Part shown: positions 1-5,107 of the stretch, in pieces | How positions within the stretch are numbered: position 1 is the first letter of the stretch | Layout of the letters: each line of letters opens with the position of its first letter | NCBI GenBank assembly: GCA_023395695.1 | Contig: JAEWYJ010000049.1 | Span: 1 to 5,107, forward strand | Length of the DNA: 5,107 nucleotides | Source of the DNA: Bacillota bacterium | GTDB taxonomy: Bacteria; Bacillota; Clostridia; Oscillospirales; Ruminococcaceae | Direction: 5' to 3' | The notes under the pieces: model-generated | Seen by the model: the letters and a program-made list of their open reading frames with translations, nothing else | What the model was told of the DNA's origin: nothing | The model's database searches: none | Program-made: the position numbers and the translations under genes

Positions 1-44
1 GGCGTATAGATTAGAAATGCTCCGGGAAGGCGCTTGATTGAGCT

Positions 45-93
45 GCACCCCCATTGTTGGGGCGTATAATATGCGGCCCAACAATGGGGGTGC
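45..93. repeat. Long near-perfect palindromic hairpin
   Basis: The arms GCACCCCCATTGTTGGG (45-61) and CCCAACAATGGGGGTGC (77-93) are perfectly complementary over 17 bp. After one G-G mismatch (62/76), the pairing continues through CGUAU/AUGCG (63-67 and 71-75) to a three-base loop. Only a short TTTAT follows on the plus strand, and there is no U-run on the minus strand. It could be a plus-strand terminator for a gene to the left or a copy of a dispersed intergenic palindrome; the window cannot tell which. Confidence 0.75.
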
Positions 94-120
94 TTTATAG
101 CCTAAAACCACACATCAATA

Positions 121-156
121 AACGCAGCGGGAACGGCCAATCGTTCCCGCTGCGTT
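121..156. terminator. Bidirectional hairpin terminator after aspS
   Basis: A perfect 15-bp inverted repeat, AACGCAGCGGGAACG (121-135) and CGTTCCCGCTGCGTT (142-156), is separated by a 6-base loop. On the plus strand it is followed by TTAATAGTTTT. On the minus strand the second arm runs into TTTATTG. It lies 42 bases beyond the aspS stop and probably ends the hisS-aspS transcript. The better U-rich tail on the plus strand suggests it could also stop transcription coming from the left. Confidence 0.85.
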
Positions 157-198
157 TTAATAGTTTTACAATATAGGCCGCAGGCCGTCAGACCCCGT

Positions 199-1986
199 TT
201 AGACTTCTTCCCGCACCACGGCAATTGAAAGCTCATCAAGCGACTTGCCATCCACCTGGGTGGGGCAGGCGGTCATCAGCTCGCTGGCGTTCTGCACCTT
301 GGGGAAGGGGATAACATCACGGATACTCTCCTTATTAAGGAGCAGCATAACAAGCCGGTCAAGCCCATAAGCCATGCCGCCGTGGGGCGGCACACCATAT
401 TTAAACGCCTCAAGCAGGAAGCCGAACTTATCGTTGGCCTCTTCGTCGCTCATACCCAGCGCCGCAAACATCTGACGCTGAATTACAGGGTCAGAAATGC
501 GAATGGAGCCGCCCCCCAACTCAGTGCCGTTAAGCACAAGATCGTAGGCACGGGCGCGTACCGAACCCAGATCAGATTCCATCTTATCCATATCCTCAAG
601 GTTGGGGCAGGTAAAGGGGTGGTGCATCGCATAGTAACGGCCCTCGTCGGGATCATACTCGAACAGCGGGAAATCGGTCACCCACAGCAAATCATAGGTG
701 TTCTCAGGGATCAGCGCCAGCCGCTTGGCCAGATTCAAACGCAGTGCGCCGAGCGCCGCAAACACAACGCTGTCGCGCGGGTCGGCCACCACAAGCAGCA
801 CATCGCCGGTTTTAAGCGCCATGCGGTCATGAATTGCCGCAATCTCTTCCCCGGTGAGGAATTTCTCAAATGAGGAGGACTGCGCCTCCTCGGTCAGACG
901 GGTGAAGGCAAGGCCCTTGGCTTTATAAAGCTTGGCAACGTCGCCCAGCTTGTCAATCTCCTTGCGCGAAAGGGAGGCCGCAGCGCCTTTGACATTGATG
1001 GCGCGCACACTGCCGCCCGCTTCCAAAGCGCTTTTAAACACGGCGAATTCAGTGCTTTCCAGAATGTCCGACAGATCTTGCAGCTCAAGGCCAAAGCGCG
1101 TGTCGGGCTTGTCCGAGCCAAAGCGCGTCATAGCCTCTTTATAGGTGATGCGGCGCAGCGGCAGCTCCAGCTCCATACCCATAATTTCTTTAAAGATATC
1201 CTTCATCAGTCCCTCGTTGACGGTCTGCACATCTGTTTCATCCACAAAGGACATTTCAATATCAATCTGGGTGAACTCAGGCTGGCGGTCGGCACGCAGA
1301 TCTTCGTCGCGGAAGCATCTCGCAATCTGCATATAGCGGTCAAAGCCCGCCAGCATGGAGAGCTGCTTGTAAAGCTGCGGCGACTGCGGCAGCGCGTAAA
1401 ACTTACCAGGATGTACGCGGGAAGGCACGAGATAGACGCGCGCACCCTCCGGCGTGGGCTTCATAAGAATGGGCGTCTCTATTTCGACAAAGCGGTTCTT
1501 ATCAAAATAATCGCGCACCAGCTTGACCATACGGTGGCGCATCAAAATAGCCGATTGCAGCTCGTTGCGGCGCAGATCGAGGTAACGGTAGCGCAGGCGC
1601 AGCTCCTCGTTGGTTTTAATGCCGTCCTTAATGTCAAACGGGGGCGTCTCGCTGACCGCCAATACCCGCAGCTCAGAGACATAAAGCTCCACCTCGCCGG
1701 TGGGAATATCTTTGTTAACCGACTCACGCCGGCGCAACGTGCCCTTAGCCATCAGTACATATTCCGAACGCACCGCGGAAGCCTTTTCAAATGCCTCCCG
1801 GTCGGTTGAATCGTCAAAGGCCAGCTGTGCAATGCCGGTGCGGTCGCGCAAATCAATAAAAATCAGGTTACCCAAATCGCGCTGCTTGGCGGCCCAGCCT
1901 GCCAGAACCAGCTCTTTGCCAATCATCTGGGCCGAAACCTCGCCGCAGTAAGCGGTGCGTTTGAGGCCATTCATAAAGTCTGCCAT
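199..1986 (-). CDS. aspS: Aspartyl-tRNA synthetase, bacterial type
   Basis: This cytoplasmic class IIb synthetase attaches aspartate to tRNA-Asp using ATP. The 595-residue product has the length usual for bacterial AspRS. The N-terminal OB-fold anticodon-binding domain covers about residues 8-110, with RDLGNLIFIDLRDR at 36-49. The class II core begins near 125 and is interrupted by the bacterial GAD insertion domain (roughly 290-420). QSPQLYKQL (201-209) is in the aspartate site, motif 2 FRDEDLRADRQPEF is at 225-238, and motif 3 GGMAYGLDRL is at 536-545. Leu38 in the RDLG motif matches the residue usual in discriminating (tRNA-Asp-only) enzymes; that specificity is inferred. The ATG at 1986 is preceded by AGGAG nine bases upstream. 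It lies 33 bases after hisS and so is the second gene of the T-box-controlled operon. One oddity is Val184, where the family normally has Asp in EGARDYLVPSR. The identification is very secure. Confidence 0.98.
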   Translation of the reverse strand: MADFMNGLKRTAYCGEVSAQMIGKELVLAGWAAKQRDLGNLIFIDLRDRTGIAQLAFDDSTDREAFEKASAVRSEYVLMAKGTLRRRESVNKDIPTGEVELYVSELRVLAVSETPPFDIKDGIKTNEELRLRYRYLDLRRNELQSAILMRHRMVKLVRDYFDKNRFVEIETPILMKPTPEGARVYLVPSRVHPGKFYALPQSPQLYKQLSMLAGFDRYMQIARCFRDEDLRADRQPEFTQIDIEMSFVDETDVQTVNEGLMKDIFKEIMGMELELPLRRITYKEAMTRFGSDKPDTRFGLELQDLSDILESTEFAVFKSALEAGGSVRAINVKGAAASLSRKEIDKLGDVAKLYKAKGLAFTRLTEEAQSSSFEKFLTGEEIAAIHDRMALKTGDVLLVVADPRDSVVFAALGALRLNLAKRLALIPENTYDLLWVTDFPLFEYDPDEGRYYAMHHPFTCPNLEDMDKMESDLGSVRARAYDLVLNGTELGGGSIRISDPVIQRQMFAALGMSDEEANDKFGFLLEAFKYGVPPHGGMAYGLDRLVMLLLNKESIRDVIPFPKVQNASELMTACPTQVDGKSLDELSIAVVREEV

Positions 1987-2019
1987 TCCCTATTACTCCT
2001 TTTATCGGTCGATTCTGTT

Positions 2020-3360
2020 TTAATCCGGTATCTTGGCTGCTGCATCGACCTCATATCTCGCCGATGGGCCGCTGGATTGGGACATCCGTTGCATAATAAC
2101 CTTAATAAATTCGCCGGCAAACCCGTCGCCCAGCGTCAGTTGGCTCATAGTTCCCGTGGCCATCTCCTTGACCGTTGCTTTGCCCTGCGCCAGCTCGTTG
2201 TCACCCAACACCATTGTGTAGGTGGCACCCAGCTTATCGGCAAAGCGCATCTGCGCCTTTAAGCTTCGGCCCATTGTCTCGCAGTCGGCTGAGATGCCTT
2301 CGGTGCGCAGCTGTTGTACAAGTCGGCCGGCCGTAACCGACGCGGCTTTACCCATGGGCGCAATAAACAGCTCGCAGGGCAGCTGAGAGGGGAATTCGGC
2401 GTTTGACGCCGCCATAACAAGCTGAAGGCGCTCCAACCCCATAGCCCAGCCCACCCCGGGCAGCGCCGGGCCGCCAAGCTCCTCAATAAGCCCGTCATAA
2501 CGGCCGCCGCCGCAAACGGTGCCCTGTGCACCGATGGCCTCGGTCACAAACTCAAAAACAGTGCGGCAGTAGTAATCAAGCCCGCGGACAATATCCGGGT
2601 CAATCTCATAAGTGATGCCCATAGCCTCCAGCCGCTCGCGCAGCTCGGCAAAATGCGCTTCGCACTCAGGGCAGAGGTGGTCCATCATCTTGGGCGCCTT
2701 GGCCGCAATCTCTTTGCATATCGGGCTTTTACAATCGATAATGCGCAAGGGATTTGTCTCGAGCCGGGTCAGGCAAGTCTCACAAAACTGGTCGGTATAG
2801 TCGGAGAAGTATGCCTTAAGCTTTTGCTGATAGGCCGGTCGGCATTGCTTGCAGCCGATGGAATTAATAAACAGCTTAATTTTACTGACGCCCAGAGTTT
2901 CCAGCAGATGATTCGCCAGCGCGATCACTTCAGCGTCAGAAGCTGGAGAAGGCGAGCCGAGAGATTCCACGCCAAACTGGTGAAACTCGCGCAGGCGGCC
3001 GGCCTGCGGCTTTTCATAACGAAAGCAGCTGATGACATAGCTGGCCTTTACCGGAAGCTGCCCGCCGAGCAGGCTGTGCTCTATCGCCGCTCTGACAACG
3101 CCCGCGGTGCCCTCGGGGCGCAGCGTTATAGAGCGGTCCTTTTTATCGTTGAAGGTGTACATTTCCTTTTGCACCACATCGGTGGTGTCGCCCACGGCGC
3201 GGCTGAACAGCTCGGTGTGCTCAAACGTGGGCGTGCGCATTTCAAAAAAGCCGTAACGCTCGGCAATATCCAGCGCCGTACGTTCAATATAGTGCCAGCG
3301 TGTTGTGTCGCCGGGCAGAGCGTCCTGCGTTCCCTTCGGGGCAAAAGTGAGCGGTTTCAT
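2020..3360 (-). CDS. hisS: Histidyl-tRNA synthetase
   Basis: This cytoplasmic class IIa synthetase attaches histidine to tRNA-His. I chose the ATG at 3360, giving 446 residues (MKPLTFAPKGTQD...). AAGGAG sits nine bases upstream, and the family normally begins with this KGTQD segment; the open frame extends further upstream only into the leader. RPEGTAGVVRA (81-91) and motif 2 CFRYEKPQAGRLREFHQFG (112-130) are present. The histidine-binding signatures are RGLDYYCRTVFEF (259-271) and GGGRYDGLIEELGG (284-297). Motif 3 GVGWAMGLERL is at 302-312, and the anticodon-binding domain follows from about 328. An insert carries four cysteine pairs (170/173, 193/196, 210/215, 230/233), which suggests metal binding. 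About 20 residues extend past the usual C-terminal end. It is the first gene of the hisS-aspS operon, directly downstream of the T-box leader. Confidence 0.97.
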   Translation of the reverse strand: MKPLTFAPKGTQDALPGDTTRWHYIERTALDIAERYGFFEMRTPTFEHTELFSRAVGDTTDVVQKEMYTFNDKKDRSITLRPEGTAGVVRAAIEHSLLGGQLPVKASYVISCFRYEKPQAGRLREFHQFGVESLGSPSPASDAEVIALANHLLETLGVSKIKLFINSIGCKQCRPAYQQKLKAYFSDYTDQFCETCLTRLETNPLRIIDCKSPICKEIAAKAPKMMDHLCPECEAHFAELRERLEAMGITYEIDPDIVRGLDYYCRTVFEFVTEAIGAQGTVCGGGRYDGLIEELGGPALPGVGWAMGLERLQLVMAASNAEFPSQLPCELFIAPMGKAASVTAGRLVQQLRTEGISADCETMGRSLKAQMRFADKLGATYTMVLGDNELAQGKATVKEMATGTMSQLTLGDGFAGEFIKVIMQRMSQSSGPSARYEVDAAAKIPD

Positions 3361-3488
3361 AACATCATTCTCCTTACAGTACGATTTGGTTGGATTATAT
3401 AGCCGATTAATTTTAAAAGCGACCCTCAAGATGGGGTGGTTTTGAAGTTAGCCGGCTATACATTTGGCTTTAGACGTTAAAGGCTGCA

Positions 3489-3528
3489 AATATAAAATAC
3501 CCCCGCCCCAATCAGCAAAGGGGCGGGG
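3489..3528 (-). terminator. T-box-controlled intrinsic terminator
   Basis: The arms CCCCGCCCC (3528-3520) and GGGGCGGGG (3509-3501) form a perfect 9-bp GC stem with a 10-base loop. A U-rich tail (GTATTTTATATTT) follows. The 5' arm contains the CGCCCCU needed by the antiterminator, so the two folds are mutually exclusive: the terminator forms by default and is disrupted when uncharged tRNA stabilises the antiterminator. Confidence 0.93.
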
Positions 3529-3760
3529 AAGAATTTCCACGCGGTGCCACCCTCGTTTAAACCCTGCGGCCGCAGCCACCGGGTATCTCAACAGGCGCTC
3601 CCATAACGCAGAGCAGGCGAAAAGCGTTTTTCGCTTTCAACTAGGCGGATGTCCTTCCTCTGTTCAACCGGCGGGGCTCTCAGCCGCAAGCCCTGTGGAT
3701 CTCACCGGGCGGCCCCTTCTCTGTAGGCGTTATCAACAGGCTACTGCTTCCGCTTCACCG
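3490..3760 (-). promoter_or_regulatory. T-box tRNA-sensing leader of hisS-aspS, predicted tRNA-Asp specific
   Basis: This RNA leader senses uncharged tRNA and switches between termination and read-through. The T-box sequence AGGGTGGCACCGCG lies at 3553-3540. The base of Stem I pairs GCGGA (3753-3749) with UCCGC (3649-3645). CUGUU/AACAG forms the helix above the specifier loop. The AGUA element of that loop is on its 5' side, and AGGAAGGACA on its 3' side places the specifier GAC (Asp) at 3653-3651. The distal Stem I motif GGTGAGATCC and a Stem III-like hairpin AAAGCG/CGCTTT follow. In the antiterminator, AGGG (3553-3550) pairs with CCCU (3522-3519) and GCG (3542-3540) pairs with CGC (3525-3523), leaving the bulge UGGCACC. 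The bulge tetranucleotide UGGC complements a tRNA ending G-CCA, as tRNA-Asp does. The exact 5' end is not known. Confidence 0.95.
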
Positions 3761-3763
3761 TTT

Positions 3764-3800
3764 TTTATAGTATGGCAATATGTTTTAACTGCGCGGTCAA
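3764..3800 (-). promoter_or_regulatory. Possible promoter for the T-box hisS-aspS transcript
   Basis: A promoter must lie just upstream of Stem I. TATAAA (3769-3764) is a 5/6 match to the -10 consensus, and transcription starting about seven bases later would begin right before Stem I. TTGACC at 3800-3795 is a good -35, but its spacing to any -10 candidate is too long (20 bases to CATACT, 25 to TATAAA). The position is reasonable, but the exact elements are uncertain. Confidence 0.35.
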
Positions 3801-3829
3801 AGAGGGTGTGCTTAACGCATAACCCCTTT
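3798..3829 (-). terminator. Possible weak terminator after mgsA
   Basis: Immediately after the mgsA stop, AAAGGGGT can pair with ACCC-U-CUUU (one bulged U), and an inner TGC/GCA pairing closes part of the loop. The 3' side ends in a short U stretch (CUCUUU). This could separate minD-mgsA from the hisS-aspS leader. The tail is poor and the stem imperfect, so termination may be partial. Confidence 0.35.
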
Positions 3830-4234
3830 TTAGCGCTTGGGGTTGACAATATCTCTCCAGTCAAGATCGCCCTTTTCAAGCGCGTGAATCAGCGCCTCGG
3901 CCGTTGCGATATTGGTAGCCATAGGAATGGAATGCACATCGCATAGCCGAATCAGGTTCGCTTCGTCCGGCTCGCCCGGCTTCATGGTCAGCGGATCTCT
4001 TAAAAACAGTAAAAGGTCAATCTCGTTGCAGGCAATACGCGCCGCAATTTGCTGGTCGCCCCCCTGCTCGCCTGAAAGAAACCTGAAAATACGCAGGCCG
4101 GTCGCCTCGGCCACCAGCTTGCCGGTTGTGCCGGTTGCGCAGATATTGTGCTGACTGAGGATGCCGCTGTACGCAATGCAAAACTGTACCATAAGCTCTT
4201 TCTTGGAATCGTGTGCTATTAATGCGATATTCAT
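3830..4234 (-). CDS. mgsA: Methylglyoxal synthase
   Basis: This cytosolic enzyme converts dihydroxyacetone phosphate to methylglyoxal plus phosphate, a bypass of lower glycolysis used when phosphorylated sugars accumulate. The 134-residue product has the short Gram-positive length. Key family elements are IALIAHD (3-9), the phosphate-binding ATGTTG (33-38) and GGDQQ (58-62). Within GGDQQ, Asp60 matches the catalytic Asp71 of the E. coli enzyme. [12 protein letters not shown] (79-90) and ATNIATAE (106-113) follow. I prefer the ATG at 4234 to the one at 4240. GGAGG ends directly against the 4240 ATG but sits six bases from the 4234 ATG, and MNIALIAHD matches the family start. The oddity is Gly87, where the family usually has an active-site His (His98 of E. 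coli). The gene lies 28 bases after minD and is probably in the same transcript. Confidence 0.95.
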   Translation of the reverse strand: MNIALIAHDSKKELMVQFCIAYSGILSQHNICATGTTGKLVAEATGLRIFRFLSGEQGGDQQIAARIACNEIDLLLFLRDPLTMKPGEPDEANLIRLCDVHSIPMATNIATAEALIHALEKGDLDWRDIVNPKR

Positions 4235-4262
4235 ACCCATCCTCCATCTTTATGTAGTCGCT

Positions 4263-4997
4263 TTATTTCAAGCGTTCAACATTGAGTTTAACTCTTTCGC
4301 CCAAAAGCCGGCGGGCTATATCGTCCGTCTCGCGCCACGCCGCGCTGCTTTGCGGCAGGGGTTCACCCTTTGCCAGCAGCCGTTCCACCGACGGGTCTTC
4401 GGGAATAACGCCGATTAGCTGTGCCCCAACGCGGTCTATCACCGCGTCGAGATCGGGCATATCCTTAGATAGTATGTGCCGGAAAAACTTATTAATTACC
4501 AGTCTGGGCTTTTTTTCCTGTAATATTTGTGACGCCTTTGCAGCGTCGCGAACCGACACCGGGTCGGCGGTGCAAACAATCAGCGCACCGTTGCACACCG
4601 AGCAGGCCACATCAAAGCCGCGGCCCAGACCCGCTGAAGCATCTAAAATTAAATAATCATAGCAGCCTGCCAGTCCCTTGAGCAGGGCTGTCAGACTGGT
4701 GCGGTCTGGCAAAAAGTGCCTGTCCATCGGCGCCGGAATCAAATGCAGGTTGCCCTGCGGCACCTTGCAAACCGTAATGGCCTTTACCGGCTTACAGCGC
4801 CCCGACAGCACGTCGGATAAATCGTAGACAATTTTATCCGATACGCCCATAATCAGATCCAGCCCCCGAAGGCCGCTGTCAAGCTCCAGAAGCAACACAT
4901 TCTTTTGGCGTCGGCAAAGCGCCTGCGCCAGCAAATACGAGACCGTGGTTTTGCCGGTTCCGCCCTTGCCCGATGTTACAACCAGAATATTTGGCAT
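4263..4997 (-). CDS. minD: MinD-like deviant-Walker P-loop ATPase
   Basis: This is a member of the MinD/ParA ATPase family, which uses ATP-dependent dimerisation for spatial regulation; MinD proper positions the division septum at the membrane. The 244-residue product starts MPNILVVTSGKGGTGKTT. The deviant Walker A KGGTGKTT (11-18) has both family lysines (Lys11, Lys16). LDSGLRGLDLIMG (39-51) closely matches the DIGLRNLDLIMG of MinD. The Walker B-like LILDASAG is at 116-123, the SVRDAAKA segment at 148-155, INK at 168-170, and GVIPEDPSV (196-204) matches MinD GVIPEDQSV. I chose the ATG at 4997, with a GGGGG ribosome binding site six bases upstream. A further in-frame ATG at 5027 adds residues not typical of the family and lacks a good site. 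The C-terminus stops soon after RRLLGE and lacks the usual membrane-targeting helix. It may therefore be a MinD paralogue rather than canonical MinD. Confidence 0.88.
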   Translation of the reverse strand: MPNILVVTSGKGGTGKTTVSYLLAQALCRRQKNVLLLELDSGLRGLDLIMGVSDKIVYDLSDVLSGRCKPVKAITVCKVPQGNLHLIPAPMDRHFLPDRTSLTALLKGLAGCYDYLILDASAGLGRGFDVACSVCNGALIVCTADPVSVRDAAKASQILQEKKPRLVINKFFRHILSKDMPDLDAVIDRVGAQLIGVIPEDPSVERLLAKGEPLPQSSAAWRETDDIARRLLGERVKLNVERLK

Positions 4998-5107
4998 GCC
5001 AATCCCCCTATTGACCAATCTTATCATAAAAATAAGCGGCTGACCAGACGTTGTTCAGGCAAAAAAGCAAAATTTTTGAGAATTTTGTTGCAAATTCGTG
5101 CTCACGG

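Noticed and set aside
65..70. TATAAT on the plus strand as a promoter
   Set aside because: It sits in the tip of a hairpin, the nearest -35-like TTGATT (34-39) is 25 bases away, and no gene follows on that strand.
177..187. GGCC-GCA-GGCC inverted repeat after aspS
   Set aside because: It has only a 4-bp stem with a 3-base loop and no U-tract, and a much better terminator follows at 121-156.
1078..1809. 243-codon plus-strand open frame opposite aspS
   Set aside because: It lies wholly antisense to a textbook AspRS, has no recognisable motifs and has a composition typical of the reverse frame of a GC-biased gene.
2653..3402. 249-codon plus-strand open frame opposite hisS
   Set aside because: It is antisense to HisRS, whose motifs are intact throughout, and it has no family resemblance. 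It is a shadow frame.
3361..3429. N-terminal extension of hisS upstream of 3360
   Set aside because: The frame is open, but the extra residues are not HisRS-like, and the AAGGAG site lies inside this stretch at the right distance for the ATG at 3360.
3464..3946. 160-codon plus-strand open frame across the T-box region
   Set aside because: It runs antisense over the T-box leader and the end of mgsA. RNA structure explains the sequence better than coding does.
5018..5046. minD promoter (TGGTCA and TAAGAT, 17-base spacing, or TATGAT at 5028-5023)
   Set aside because: Matches are only 4/6 for the paired boxes, and TATGAT lacks a -35. This could easily be chance in AT-rich DNA.
5042..5093. Terminator-like AT hairpin with T-run upstream of minD
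   Set aside because: The stem is only GC plus AAAATT/AATTTT with a three-base bulge, too weak to call, although TTTTTT follows on the minus strand.

Overview
The window looks like ordinary core-genome DNA from a Gram-positive anaerobe of class Clostridia. An Oscillospirales/Ruminococcaceae-like lineage is my guess, and no closer identification is possible from sequence alone. The clues are the hisS-aspS operon order behind a T-box leader, a minD-like gene beside mgsA, strong AGGAG-type ribosome binding sites and moderately high G+C. All four confident genes lie on the minus strand, so the transcription order runs from high to low coordinates.

Region by region, in transcription order. At 5107-4998 there is a short AT-rich stretch with no confident gene. 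Next come a MinD-like deviant-Walker ATPase (4997-4263) and, 28 bases on, methylglyoxal synthase mgsA (4234-3830); these look co-transcribed. A weak hairpin directly after mgsA may end that unit. From 3829 to 3361 there is no protein gene. This gap holds a complete T-box tRNA-sensing leader (about 3760-3490) with Stem I, specifier loop, antiterminator and intrinsic terminator, followed by about 130 bases of leader down to hisS. Then come histidyl-tRNA synthetase hisS (3360-2020) and, after 33 bases, aspartyl-tRNA synthetase aspS (1986-199). The downstream end (198-1) holds a strong bidirectional hairpin terminator (121-156) and a second long, near-perfect hairpin (45-93).

How the genes work together: hisS and aspS charge tRNA-His and tRNA-Asp for translation and appear to be controlled by one T-box. 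The specifier reads as GAC (Asp), and the antiterminator bulge UGGC would pair with the G73-CCA end of tRNA-Asp rather than the C73 end of tRNA-His. Expression of both synthetases should therefore follow uncharged tRNA-Asp. MgsA converts dihydroxyacetone phosphate to methylglyoxal, and the MinD-like ATPase probably belongs to a division or cell-positioning module.

I did not find a previously undescribed system here. The points most worth checking are: the tRNA-Asp logic of a leader whose first gene is hisS; substitutions at conserved positions in MgsA (His to Gly) and AspRS (Asp to Val); the unusual C-terminus of the MinD-like protein; and the long hairpin at 45-93.
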